A stretch of DNA of 32,659 nucleotides from a virus, in IMG/VR virus record IMGVR_UViG_3300047317_000991, positions 1-32,659 of that record; one strand, 5' to 3'. The position numbers and the translations under genes are program-made. Under the pieces are notes generated by a model, which saw only the letters and a program-made list of their open reading frames with translations, ran no database searches and was not told the DNA's origin. Below are positions 7,774-18,300 of the stretch, one piece after another; the stretch's first letter is position 1; each line of letters opens with the position of its first letter.

Positions 7774-8781
7774 CTAACCTTCCCCACCCGTAGCAGCCTT
7801 CTGCTGCACCACCCCGAACGGGTACCGGGAGGCTTTGGTCGGCTGTTGGCGATTCACGGGATTTGGAACTGCCCATGCAAAACGCGCGATGACCCGGAGG
7901 GCCACCATGTCCTGCTGGAGCAGGTTGAACTGGATGACGGGCGGGCTGCCGTTGTCGGTGATGACGCCCGTGTCAAAAAGTTCCATCGATATGTCTTCGC
8001 GAATGGCGAGCATGCTCTGGTCCCACTGGCCCATGATCATCGAGTAGTTGGCCGCGCCCGTGACGTACCCGCTGAGGCCCGCGTTCGAGAAAATGATCGG
8101 CTCGCCGTACAGGCTGCCCGTGTCGGCTGACGCCGTCGGGGCCGTGTCGGGATACCACAGCAGCTCGTTGGTGGTGGCCCGCAAGCCGCGCAGTTTGCTC
8201 TTGACCTGGCGCCGCGCCCAGAACCCGGTGATGTCGAAGCCGTCGGATTCCACCGCGGCCATGGCCGCATTCACGTCGGCGAGGTAGTCGGGGGTGGTGG
8301 CGCCCGCGATGATCAGGTTGCCCGCGGCCGATGCCGAGGCGACGATCGAGGTCGGGAAGGTGGACGGCGCGTTGTTGCCGAAGAAGATCGCCTCGTCGAG
8401 CGCGACCCCGAACGCCTCGGTCACTTTCGGTTTGACCTGCGTCCAGAAGTCGTAATCGATGTCGTCCAGCAAGTTCTTGCTGATCGGGACGATGACCGCG
8501 ATCTCCTCTGCGTTGAGGTAAACATTGTCCCAAGCAACGGTAGTGGTCTGTTTCATGCCGATATCACGTGCATCTAACGATGCACCTGTCAGCCAGTATG
8601 CGACTGGCAACTGTGACATCACCGGGATTCTTTGCTGAGCCCTTTTCATGGTGACATGCGGCATAAGTCGCAGTGCCGCTGACTTTTGCTCGACCGATTG
8701 CACAATCTCTTTCTGAACGTCTTCCGGAATGAGCGCTCCTGCGCCCGGTGTCGCCCTTGTGGCTATCGAGTTGTACGGCAT
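7774..8781 (-). CDS. Major capsid protein, HK97-fold family, 335 aa
   Basis: The N-terminus (GALIPEDVQKEIVQSVEQKS, then MPHVTMK) and the LPVAYWLTG segment match the phage_capsid (HK97-like) family. So do the central EEIAVIVPISKNLLDD and the DEAIFFGN loop. Length fits a capsid without a long N-terminal protease-cleaved arm. It would form the icosahedral shell. It follows the scaffold-like gene, but a homing endonuclease in the opposite orientation separates the two. The first 85 or so codons use A/T-ending and rare codons (TTA, ATA, AGA, AGG), then the gene switches abruptly to the G/C-ending use of its neighbours near 8515. The start at 8781 has GAAAGAGG upstream. Confidence 0.92.
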   Translation of the reverse strand: MPYNSIATRATPGAGALIPEDVQKEIVQSVEQKSAALRLMPHVTMKRAQQRIPVMSQLPVAYWLTGASLDARDIGMKQTTTVAWDNVYLNAEEIAVIVPISKNLLDDIDYDFWTQVKPKVTEAFGVALDEAIFFGNNAPSTFPTSIVASASAAGNLIIAGATTPDYLADVNAAMAAVESDGFDITGFWARRQVKSKLRGLRATTNELLWYPDTAPTASADTGSLYGEPIIFSNAGLSGYVTGAANYSMIMGQWDQSMLAIREDISMELFDTGVITDNGSPPVIQFNLLQQDMVALRVIARFAWAVPNPVNRQQPTKASRYPFGVVQQKAATGGEG

Positions 8782-8829
8782 CTAACCAAGCCTCTTTCAA
8801 ATGCACCTAACGCTCATGGGAGCATCAGG

Positions 8830-8835
8830 TAGAAT
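8830..8835 (+). promoter_or_regulatory. Candidate -10 element for the HNH gene
   Basis: TAGAAT matches five of six bases of the bacterial -10 consensus and lies upstream of the rightward HNH gene, before the hairpin at 8847. I see no good -35 at the usual distance, so this is weak. Confidence 0.3.
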
Positions 8836-8846
8836 GGACAGCAAAA

Positions 8847-8877
8847 GCCCTCGCGCTGTTTGAGCACAGCCGAGGGC
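8847..8877. terminator. Hairpin between capsid and HNH genes, terminator-like leftward
   Basis: GCCCTCG, one unpaired C, GCTGT, a six-base loop, ACAGC and CGAGGGC form a 12-bp stem with a one-base bulge. On the minus strand it is followed by CTTTTGC, a short T-run, so it could terminate or attenuate late transcripts just ahead of the capsid gene. On the plus strand it lies in the leader of the HNH gene, before its GGGAG ribosome-binding site. Both uses are possible. Confidence 0.5.
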
Positions 8878-8901
8878 GCGACACCACGGGAGTAATCCGC
8901 G

Positions 8902-9564
8902 ATGCAGCATCAGTGTAACGGCGACGAAGAGTGGCGTTCTGTCTCTGGCTGGGACGGGATTTACGAGGTCAGTTGCTTCGGACGTATCCGACGCATTGCG
9001 CCCAGGCAGGACCAGGGCACGGTGCGCCTGGCCGGTCGCTCGGTTCGCAAGCGTAGCAACCTGAAACCAAAACCAGAACCGCGGGTACTGAAGCCCCACC
9101 TCCGTGGTATGTACCTGAGCGTCAGTTACTCGTTTGGTTCGGGCAGGCCAACGTGGGTACAGGTCCACGTAGAGGTAGCGAAGGCGTTTCTTGGCCCACG
9201 TCCCAGCCCTGGCCACACAGTGAATCATCTGAATCGTGACAAGTTGGACAACTGTGCTGAGAACCTGGGCTGGGCGACGCTGAGCGAGCAACAGATTCAT
9301 GCTCGCGAATCGCCACTGCATATCGGGCCGTACCGTCGATTGACCGGCGACCAGGCACGCGAAATCTACACGCAGCGCGGGATTTCCGGTCGCGAATACT
9401 CCCGTCGTCTCGGCATCAACGTCGCCACAATTTCGGGCATCCGCAACGGTCGGTTGTACCGATGGGCGCTCAGAGACTTGCTCGATGCGCCAGGGGAGGA
9501 ACGACCTGCTCACTGGTCGGCCTGTACGGTTGCCTGCGGTTGCCGCTGTCACTACGGCTCGTAA
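8902..9564 (+). CDS. HNH homing endonuclease with NUMOD4-like domain, 220 aa
   Basis: The N-terminus (EWRSVSGWDGIYEVSCFGRI) matches the NUMOD4 DNA-binding module. It is followed by an HNH nuclease core (VHVEVAKAFL, then TVNHLNRDKLDNCAENLGWA). A C-terminal helix-turn-helix (YSRRLGINVATISGIRNGR) would contact the target site. Free-standing HNH enzymes of this type cut phage genomes lacking the gene and spread by recombination repair. It is inserted between scaffold and capsid genes in the opposite orientation, so it must be expressed from its own signals. The ATG at 8902 has ACGGGAG about nine bases upstream. The adjacent first part of the capsid gene has atypical codon use, which may be a co-conversion tract. 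Confidence 0.88.
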   Translation: MQHQCNGDEEWRSVSGWDGIYEVSCFGRIRRIAPRQDQGTVRLAGRSVRKRSNLKPKPEPRVLKPHLRGMYLSVSYSFGSGRPTWVQVHVEVAKAFLGPRPSPGHTVNHLNRDKLDNCAENLGWATLSEQQIHARESPLHIGPYRRLTGDQAREIYTQRGISGREYSRRLGINVATISGIRNGRLYRWALRDLLDAPGEERPAHWSACTVACGCRCHYGS

Positions 9565-9574
9565 TTCCTTTCTT

Positions 9575-10309
9575 CTAGAGTGAGCGTCTGGAGCCCAGTT
9601 GGCCTCGAAGCAAGTTCGAGACGTTCTTGTCATTCGCCGAGGGAGCACCACTGCCGATGAACTCGGGCTCGCTCATGCCCCGGCGAAACTCGTTCAGGAC
9701 CTGTTTGCGGAAAGCGGGGTTGCGGCGCAGTTTGTCTTCCGCGTCTTTGGCGCCCTCGGCCTTCCAGTGTTTTTCCAGGGCTTTGAGCCCTTCTTCGACG
9801 ATGAGCTTGCGTCCCTCGAGACCGAGACCCGCGCCCTCGATGGCCATGATGCGGTTCCGCTCGGCCTGAGGTAAGGCCAGCACCACCGGGTCGACCGTGA
9901 AGCGGTCGTGGGTAGCGCCGATGTTGCCGAGGATCTCGCCGTTCTGCTGGTCGAGGTGAGCGATCTGCTCGGCCTTGCGCTCTTCCTCGGCAAAGGCCCA
10001 CGGGTCTTCGTCGCGGAGTTTGCGGCGTCGCTCGGCGGAAGCCTGGGTCGCGCGTTTGGCTTCGCGACGGTCCGTCTCAGCCTGGATCCGACGATCGAGC
10101 TCCTCCTGCGTCAGCGTGATCGCGCTGGACGTCTGTGGCGTAGGCTCGGGTTGCTCCTCGGGCTCGAGCTCCTGGCTCCCCCGTCCGTTGCGGAACAACC
10201 GCTGCAGGAAGGTGCGGGAAGCCGGTCGGCTCTGCTCGGAAGAAACCTCGCCTGCCTGAACATCCGCGGATGGCTCGACGGCCGAAGGCTCTGGTGCTGC
10301 TGGCTGCAT
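9575..10309 (-). CDS. Scaffold-like protein, 244 aa
   Basis: The protein is Ala/Glu/Pro-rich at the N-terminus. A charged alpha-helical region starts TLTQEELDRRIQAETDRREA, a pattern common in phage scaffolding proteins upstream of capsid genes. Further helices follow (LEKHWKAEGAKDAEDKL) and a Gly/Ser-rich basic end. It would guide procapsid assembly and leave before maturation. The ATG at 10309 has a GAGG about ten bases upstream. In most phages this gene directly precedes the capsid gene; here the HNH gene intervenes. An alternative is an internal virion protein. Confidence 0.65.
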   Translation of the reverse strand: MQPAAPEPSAVEPSADVQAGEVSSEQSRPASRTFLQRLFRNGRGSQELEPEEQPEPTPQTSSAITLTQEELDRRIQAETDRREAKRATQASAERRRKLRDEDPWAFAEEERKAEQIAHLDQQNGEILGNIGATHDRFTVDPVVLALPQAERNRIMAIEGAGLGLEGRKLIVEEGLKALEKHWKAEGAKDAEDKLRRNPAFRKQVLNEFRRGMSEPEFIGSGAPSANDKNVSNLLRGQLGSRRSL

Positions 10310-10321
10310 CGTAATCGATCC

Positions 10322-12310
10322 TCAGAAACTCGGTTGGTACGGGGGCATGACGGCTCCCTGCGCGAGGCCGCGAAAATCCTGTTGCGGCGCGGCCCCGTAG
10401 CCCTGTTGCAAACCGCCATAGAAGGGATGCTGCGGAATCTGGGGCTGCGGGGTCGGTTGCGGCGGGGGCTGATTCTGGTGGCTGACGGTGACCGTTCCAT
10501 CCGGGGCCACGGTCGTGGTCGGGGTGTAGTTGGTGCGGTTCAGTTGCTGGTTGATGTCCATGCCCTGGGGCATCTGGGCCATCTGGGGATTGGCCGTCTG
10601 CCCGGTGGACTGGCTCATGCCCTGGGCAGCAGTCGGCGAGATGTGGGCGAGGGCCTGATTGGTGACCTGCTGCGACAACTGGTTCAGGTCCGGCATCTGG
10701 TACGTGAGCGCGCTCGACCAGTCGATCCCCGTCGCCGGCTTGCCCGTCGTCCACGCGTCGGCGAGCTGGCCGAACGCTTTGCCAAAGCCCGGCCCAACCA
10801 TGTTCGGAAGTTGGGCCTTGTACGCCTCGACGGCATTCTGGCCGGCGCCCATGGCGGTGGCGTAGTTGGCGCGATTGGACTCTTCGGCCTTCTGTTGTTC
10901 GGTCGTCTGGGCCGTGCGCTGGGCCGCGTCAAGCACGGCTTTCTGCGGCTCGACGTTAGATGACCACCAACTATCGAACTGCTGCGCGGCCTGGTCGGCG
11001 GTAATCGCCCCCGACCGCTGCTTGTCTGCCAGGGCGTCGCGCTGCTGCTGCGCCGCGCTTTGCAGTTGGGCCACCCGTTGCGCCACCTCGGCCGTGGTGG
11101 TCGGCATGAAGTTCGGGTTGGTCTGGGTGCTGATCTGCCCGTTCTGCATCGTGGCGATGTTGGCCTGGGTGGACGGCGCGCTGATGACGGTCGGGTCCTG
11201 GGGCGTGAAGCGGGTCGGCGGCACGCTCGGGTCGACGATCCACTGACCGTTGCGGTACACCTCGCCCACGGTAAAACCACCCTGGACGTTCGAGCGCTTG
11301 TCGCCTTCGTTGGCCGCGCCAGGCAGAGCATTGGTGCCGATACCGGTGGTCCGCCAGGTCGTACCGTCATAGGTTTGCTCGACGTTGCGGCCATTCTCAA
11401 TGGACTGCCGTTTGTCGCCCACTTTGGCCGCGCCAGGCAGGGCCGACTCCCCGATGCCGGTGGTCGTCCATGCGCCATTCTGGAACGTCTGGGTGACGTT
11501 GCGGCCGTTCTCGACCACCTGCCGCTTCTGCCCTTCCGTACCCCCGCCGGGGATGGCCGAGTCGCCGACCGACGTGGTGCGCCAACTCGTGCCGTCGTAG
11601 GTTTGCTCGACGTAGCGGCCACCGTCGACCGAGGGCCGCTTGTCGCCCGCCTTCGGGGCGCCGGGGATGGCGTTGTCGCCCACCTTCGTGGTGACCCACT
11701 GCCCGTTCTGGTAGGCCTGGGTGACGTAGCGGCCGCTGTCGACGATGTCGCGCGTGGCGCCCTCGACCGCGGCGCCTGGCGTCGCGTTGCTGCCGACCGA
11801 GGTGGTGACCCACTGGCCGCCCGAGTACGTCTGCTCGACGTTGCGGCCGCCCTCCACCGCTGCGCGCTTGGCTCCCTCGGTCGGCTTCGCCTCGCCCGAC
11901 GGCAGGCCGGGCGCCTTCGTGTAGGTACCCGGTTTCTGGGTGGTCGGGTCGATGGCTTTGGGATCCCAGACGTACACCGAACCGTCCGCGCCCGTGACGT
12001 TGGGGTGGGTCTGATTGGCGGACGGCGTCTTCTCATTCAGCGTGGAGACATCGCCGGTCGAGGTCGCTTCCAGCACGGTGCCGTCCGCAAAGACATAGCG
12101 GTACGTCGGGTTCGGATTGGGGATGTCCTTCGGCTCACCGGGCAGCGCGCTGGGGTTCGGGATGGTTGGGTTGGTGTTGTAGGGCGTACCCAGCGGCGAC
12201 CCGTGCTTGTCCGTCAGGTGCGCGATGAGCGGACTGATCGGCGTTGTGTACGGGTCGAACGGATCAGACGGGCTGGAAGACGAAGTGGCGGGCTGGGCTG
12301 CTGGCGGCAT
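10322..12310 (-). CDS. 662-aa repeat protein, probable internal virion or structural protein
   Basis: The N-terminal 140 residues are Pro/Thr/Asn-rich and contain a YRYVFADGTV segment. Residues 146-335 are five tandem 38-aa units, each with (G)xKR, NGRxVxQTY, GxWxTTxVG and AIPGA; a sixth partial copy follows. Then comes a long Gln/Ala-rich helical region with probable coiled coil, and a Pro/Gln-rich tail. No enzyme motif is visible. It lies between the giant polyvalent protein and the scaffold, where short-tailed phages encode ejected or core proteins. The ATG at 12310 has TAAGGAG seven bases upstream and lies ten bases past the upstream stop. Role inferred from position and composition. Confidence 0.6.
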   Translation of the reverse strand: MPPAAQPATSSSSPSDPFDPYTTPISPLIAHLTDKHGSPLGTPYNTNPTIPNPSALPGEPKDIPNPNPTYRYVFADGTVLEATSTGDVSTLNEKTPSANQTHPNVTGADGSVYVWDPKAIDPTTQKPGTYTKAPGLPSGEAKPTEGAKRAAVEGGRNVEQTYSGGQWVTTSVGSNATPGAAVEGATRDIVDSGRYVTQAYQNGQWVTTKVGDNAIPGAPKAGDKRPSVDGGRYVEQTYDGTSWRTTSVGDSAIPGGGTEGQKRQVVENGRNVTQTFQNGAWTTTGIGESALPGAAKVGDKRQSIENGRNVEQTYDGTTWRTTGIGTNALPGAANEGDKRSNVQGGFTVGEVYRNGQWIVDPSVPPTRFTPQDPTVISAPSTQANIATMQNGQISTQTNPNFMPTTTAEVAQRVAQLQSAAQQQRDALADKQRSGAITADQAAQQFDSWWSSNVEPQKAVLDAAQRTAQTTEQQKAEESNRANYATAMGAGQNAVEAYKAQLPNMVGPGFGKAFGQLADAWTTGKPATGIDWSSALTYQMPDLNQLSQQVTNQALAHISPTAAQGMSQSTGQTANPQMAQMPQGMDINQQLNRTNYTPTTTVAPDGTVTVSHQNQPPPQPTPQPQIPQHPFYGGLQQGYGAAPQQDFRGLAQGAVMPPYQPSF
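11222..11875 (-). repeat. Tandem 114-bp coding repeat (38-aa unit), five copies plus a partial sixth
   Basis: The units start at GAKR, GATR, GDKR, GQKR, GDKR and GDKR, spaced 38 residues apart. The aligned consensus has NGRxVxQTYxxGxWxTT then VGxxAIPGA. Copies differ by substitutions, so they are diverged, but the DNA similarity could support recombination between units. Confidence 0.9.
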
Positions 12311-12319
12311 ACGGGCTCC

Positions 12320-15300
12320 TTAGGGGTTCATCCACGCTTGTGCGGCCGCTGACGCCGCGCCGCGCTGGGGTAGGGCCTGGGCCAGACGAGCACGACGTTC
12401 CTCGGACGGAATGGCGCGCAGGATCTCGCCTTCGGCGCGCTGGTGGCCCAGGTTGACTGCCTGTTCGATCATGGTCTGGCGCTGGGCCGGCGTGGCTCGC
12501 TGCCAGCCTGCCGTCTGAGCGGTGCGGTGGATGAAGTCGTCGACATAGCGATTAGCTGTCTCCTGTAACTGCGTCTCCTCGTCCAGTTGCAGGGGGATGC
12601 CTTGCACCGTGCTCGGCACCGGGGTGGGGGTGTACTGCACCCCGGCGTCGCGCAAGAGCTGGGTGGCCGACGGGGTGAGCGCTGCCTGACGCGCCTGCTG
12701 CAGCGACTCGCCGGTGTTGCCGCGCACGAAGCGGCCGACCACACTGCCCAGCACCGGGATGGTCGACGGCCCGGCGGCGGACTGGTTGGGGGTCTGGGCC
12801 GGGCCGTAGCCGGCGCTCTTGAGCGCCATGTCGGTAGCACTCAGCCCGGCAGTCGCGGTGCCGGCGCCGATATTGCGGATGGCGAAGTCGATCGCGGAGG
12901 GCCGCGCCGTCGAGCCGGGCGCCACCACGTCGGCGAGCCGCTGCGCGGCGGGAGTCAGCCACTTGGCCGTCGGGCTGGCGGCCACGTCGGCGCGGTTGGT
13001 GACGATGTCGCGGTTACGGTAAAAATCCTTGTTCAGCGCGAGCTGAGCAGCGGTCTGCACCCCCGGCAGGCTGAGAGCCATCTTCTGAGCAAAGTCGGCC
13101 GGGCCGGTGGCCTGCACCGGCAGAGCGCCGGCCAGCATCGAGCCTGCGGCGTCCTGCCAACTACCGGTGTCCTTGCCCATGGCGCGGTCGGTCGCCTCGC
13201 GCGCCATCGACACAAACGGGGACCAGTTGCGGGTGTTGATCCAGGCAAACTGCGGGTGGCGATCGCCTCGAGCGTCGACGGGCGCTTCGGTCGGCAGCAT
13301 GATCACGATGCCCTGGTCCTTGATGTATTTGGGCACGTCGGCGTAGTCCTTCGCGCGCTGCGGGTCGGCGTTGTTCCAGATCTCAGCCGCGACGGTGGGC
13401 ATGCCGATCAACGAGCCGGCCGTGAAGATCGCCGCGCGCGGGTTGGACCGGAACGTGCGCGCCACCTGGAGCGGCCCCTGCACGCCGACGTTCAGGAACG
13501 GGATCATCTGCGACAGCAGGCGCGTCGCCGTGCCGCCGCGGTTGAAGTCGATCGTCGCGTCGCGGCCGGCGACGATTGCCTGGACCGGGTTCATGCCGCG
13601 TTGCTCGGCCAGGCGCATGGCCGCCACGCGCGGGCCGTAGTCGACGCGGTTGACCAGATTCTCGACCGGCTTGAGCGTGATCAGGTCCCTGATCAGACTC
13701 CGCACGCCGGCGGGGGAATTGATCGGGATACCGCGCATCTGCTCGACCATTCTGGCCGCGTCCTGGCTGCTGCCGCTGAGCGCTCCGAACTGGCCGCCGC
13801 CACCCAGCAGCAACTGCTGGGTGCCCTCGCCAGCCTCAGCCAGCGTTTTGCCCTGCAGCATCCCCTGGAAGACGTCCCCGTACCCCTTGGCCAGTTCGCT
13901 CAGCACGCGCGGCAGGGCTTGCGGGCCGCCCTCGAGCGCGGTCTGGCGGAAGATGTACTGCGGGATGGTGAAACTCGCGTGCCCGGCGACAAACGCGGGG
14001 TTGCGGCTGGCGGCGACGTTGCGGAACACGTTGGCCCAGGCGGTCATGAACTTCGGCAGCGAGGTCTGGTGGGCGCCCTCGATTGCCTGCCCCAGGGCCT
14101 TGTTGTCGGTGACGAAGCGTTGCTTCTGGCCATTGATGAAGCCCTGCACGGTCGCCTGGTCGCTGGTCGGGTGGAAGTCGCCTGTCACGGGGCGGAGCTG
14201 CGGGCTGGGACTGGCCTGGTCCAGTTTGACCGCGGCGTTGAAGGCGTCGTTCTTCATCGCCATTTTCTCGACCTGGTGGGTGTAGGCGACCATCGAGGCC
14301 AGCGGGTCCTCCCGCGCGGCTACCGTGCCGGCCTGGGTGTAGGCGTGGACGTCGCGCGAGCCGAGGCCGATCCCCGTACCGCTCGCCTGACCGCCACCAC
14401 TCGCGTTGTCCATGTGCTGCAGGATGCGGGTCTTGACCCAGTCGGGGTACTTGCTGGCCATCTCGTCGGCCTGGTCGGCACTGAGTACGCCCGAGTCGAC
14501 CAGCCGCTGGCGCAGGGTGCGGCCGTACTCCGAGACCTGATCGGCAGCGGCTTGCACCCTGGCGAAGCGCTCGGGGCCGAGCTCCTGCTGGATCTGCTGG
14601 ATGGCCGCCTCGCTGTCGGCTTTGTTGACGCCGCCCGAGAACATGCGGTTGGCCGTGGCCTCGGCGCCGCTGCGGCTGGCACTGTCGAGCACGGCCTGCC
14701 GCGCGGTCTCGACCGCTGACTGGGCGCGCGTCAGGGTGCGCTGGGCGGAGGTGACGCTGCGCTGCGCGGCCGCCACCCTGGCGCCGTCTGGCAGGCTGTC
14801 GGCCTGCAAACGCTCGAGCGCTGCCTGGCGCCCGCGCAGGCTCGTCTGCGCGCTGTTGACTTTGTCAGTCAGGTTGGACGGCACCTGGGTATCGGCCAGG
14901 TTCCGCACGAGGTCCTGTCCGACTCCGTCGGCCACCTGGATGTTCGACCGGGCGGTGACGTAATTCCGCAGCGCCTGGTAGTCGTCGCCGACGGAGCGGA
15001 TGGCCGGCGCGAGGCCCTGCTGCAACCGCGTCTCGGCCGCCGGTCCCGGCTGCAGGCGGCTCAGTTCGTACATCATCTCGTCCGCGTTCAACGGGCGAGC
15101 CAGGGCTGTAGCGTAGGCCTGCTGGGCCTGGGCGATGTCGACCCCGCGATCGGTCAGCGCTCGCACGATCGCGGTACGGGCATCAGCCATGCGCTGAAGG
15201 ATCGAGTCGCCGCCCTTCGGCGCCGCGTACATGGCATTGATCCGATCGAGGGGCGTGCCGGTTGCAGCGGACGTCTCGCCAACCTGATGTGCGGCCTGGT

Positions 15301-18300
15301 TGGCCACGGCAGCCTCGGGCGGCATGGCGCTGTTGGATGGATGAGTAGCCTGGGCCGCGACCGGATCCACGGTGGTGAGTGGATGTACGCCAGCGGCCTG
15401 GGCGCTGTCTGCCGACGGGTAACGGCGTGCGTAGGCGAAGCGAGCGCCCGCGTCGGTGTAGCCGCCCGCGCCGCTGGCCGCCTCGACATCGAACCCGGCG
15501 TCCTGCGCCGCCTGGTACAGCGCGGTGCCGATGCCCTGCCGCTGATAGGCTGGATCGACCGCGACCTGCAGCAGCCCGGGCTGCCCACTCGGTTGATCGA
15601 TATGCAGCTCGAGCACGCCGACCGGCTCGCCCTGGGCATTGCGCGAGACCACGTACCGCGTACCGGTGTCGGCGACCTCGGGGCCGCCAGGGATACCCAG
15701 GTAGCCGCGCTCGATGCTGATGCCGGGCGGTCCCGTGCGCGTGCGCAGATTCTGGGCAAGCTGATCGACCGTCTGGGTCGGCACCACGTCATCCGCACGC
15801 GGCGCCGTCCGCAGGAAGTCCTCAAGACTCGGCGCCGCGGAAGCACTCGCTGCTGCTCCGGGCGATGCCGCTGGTTGGCCGAGCCCCAGCAACCCCGCGC
15901 CGCCTTCGAGGGTACGGCCGGCCAACTGGGCGGCCTGCTCCTCGAGCGGCTTGATCTTGTTGCCCAGGGCATCGACAGCATCGCCTGCGCCGCCCATCTC
16001 TGCGCCGCCGACGAGCATCGCCAGACTGCCGGCTCGATCTCGGTCCTCTGGAGTGAAGCGGTCGTCAGGAATCCAGGTGCCGTATTTGGCCAGCAGATCG
16101 CGCTGAATCGCCGTCGAGCTTTCCCCGCCAGCCACGGCGCGCACCACCTGCGCCAGCAGACTGGGATCATTCTGAATGTTGGCTTTGACCGCATCGCCCG
16201 CCGTGTTGATGGCGTTGGCGGCCAGGTTGCCCGCGCCGCTCACGATCGGGATGCCACTGGGGATCGGCCCCTCGGTGAGACCGGACGTCGACGGCTGAAG
16301 ACTTCTGTCCGCGGGCATCACGGTGGAGCGCGCGGGATTCGTCAGCGTGTCGCTGGGCGTGGGCTGCTGAGCGGCAGTCATGACACCACCCTGGCCCTGC
16401 ACCGAATCGATGAAGTCGCCGAAGGCACTCTTCAGGCGATCGACGGGGCTCTGCTGCGGGGCCAGATTGCCCGTGCCCAGGGGATTGGTCAGCGAGTCCG
16501 ACGGGGTCGGCGGATTGGCCGCGGGTCCCATGATCCCCATGGTGTCCGCCGCGGCACTGAGGCTGGAGGCTTGCTGCACCGCGCTGTCCAGACGATTGAC
16601 GTCCTGGTCGGCCGTCCCGAGCGACGACGGCACTGCCTGCTGCACGGCGGTGCCCACCGCGTTGAAGGCGCCGCCGATAGCATCCTTCGCGCGATCGAGA
16701 AAACTCCGCGGGTTGGAGCCCTGGTCGGCTGTGCTGGGCGCCGGCACCTGTGGGTTGTCGGCCAGCAGGCCGCCCTGGACGGGTCCCATCAACGCGGACA
16801 TCTGGGCCGGGGTCATCCACTCGCTGCCGCCCTTCAGGTCGAGGCCGCTGCGGCCGACGTGGAACGCGCCCGAGTTGGGGTCGTAGCCGTCGGCCGTGAA
16901 GTAGTGGTTCTGGGTACTGATGGTCACCGGGTTGCCGGTCTGGGCTTCGGCCGCCAGCCGCTGGATGTCGGGACCGACCATCGTTGTCGGCACGCCCATC
17001 TTGTCCATCAGCGCTTTTTCAGAGCCGAGGCCGGCCATGCCCTGGGCGACCGTCCAGCCCACGGTTTTTGCCAGGTCGGTCGCCTCGCGCAGGGTCGGGT
17101 TGCGCCCGAACATTTGGGCGAAGCGCACGGCCGCGGCCGGGCCGCATGCTGAATAGGCCTCATCGCTCGAGAGCTGGGCGTCCCCGAACTGGCTGACGGT
17201 ATTGATCGCGTTGCGGCCGGCAGTGCTCACGGCCGAGGCCGCGTTGCCGATCGCGCCGCCCACGCCTTCTAACGCCTGCTGCCCCGTGCTCCTGGCCGCG
17301 CCGAGGATGTTCTTTACGTAGGTCTGGGTCTCCTGGAATGGCGGCACCCCGCCGTACTTGTCGACGTTGCCCGGCCCGGCGTTGTAAGCCGCCAGGGTCT
17401 TCGACCAGTCGCCGCCGTACTTCTGGAGGTTCTGGGCGTCCATTCGGGCCGCTGCCTCCAAACTGGCGTACGGGTCGGAGGGGTCGAGGCCCACACCTGC
17501 TGCCGTGGCCGGCATGAACTGGGCGATGCCCTGGGCACCCGCGCCGCTCCTGGCTGCCGGATTGAAGCCGGACTCTTGCTGGATCTGGGCGACGAACACC
17601 TGCGGGTCGATGCCGTACTTCGAGGCCATCTGCTGTGCATAGGCCTGCAGACCCCCCGTCCCCGTCTGCGACCCCGACGTACTCAGTGCCGTCGCGGCCA
17701 CAGGCGGAGTCGGGGGAGGTGGAGTGAAGGTGCTGGCGAATTGCTGCACGTCGCCGCCGGCCTGGGCCACCGCGTTGATGGCATGACCGAAAATGTCCTG
17801 CCCGCCGCTGGCCACGCGCGACGTCAGGTCATTGGCAAAGGTCTGGACGTTGGCGCCGGCTGCCGCCGCGGCGTTCAGCGCACTCCCGAACCAGTCACCG
17901 GTGGACGCAGCCGGAGGGGCCTGCGGAGCCGGTGCTGGAGGGGGAGGAGGCGCCACCACTGGTTGGGGTGCCGGCGCAACCGGTGGTGGAGGTGGCCCCA
18001 CCACATCCGCTGGAGGAGGTTGGTCCGGCGGTGGCGGCGAGAGCTCGGGGGGAGCGATGGGGGCTGGGGAGGGCGGAGGAGGGACGGGAGCCTCGACCGG
18101 GGGTTCCGGAGGTGGAGCTTGCGATGGGGTAATATTCCCGGTGCCCAGCGGATTGGTCAGGCTATCGCTGGACGGTGGACGTTCCAGTGTGGCAATGCGT
18201 GAATTCGCCGCATTCTCGAAACTCAGGCCGTCGATCCGACGGCTGGCCTGCTGCTGAAACTGGTCGGCCTCGTACTGGCGGTACTGGTCTTCCGGGATGT

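Noticed and set aside
8568-8585. GTGCATC-TAAC-GATGCAC palindrome in the capsid gene as a homing site
   Set aside because: It encodes conserved-looking capsid residues and lies in the atypical tract; HNH targets of this family are not usually palindromic. It remains only a curiosity.
12587-14719. Long plus-strand open frame of about 710 codons opposite the giant protein
   Set aside because: It is the mirror of a G/C-ending coding region, a common shadow in GC-rich DNA. Its translation has no recognisable domain and lies under clear enzyme domains on the other strand.
15287-17152. Plus-strand open frame of about 620 codons
   Set aside because: Same shadow effect, opposite the transglycosylase-to-GNAT part of the polyvalent protein.
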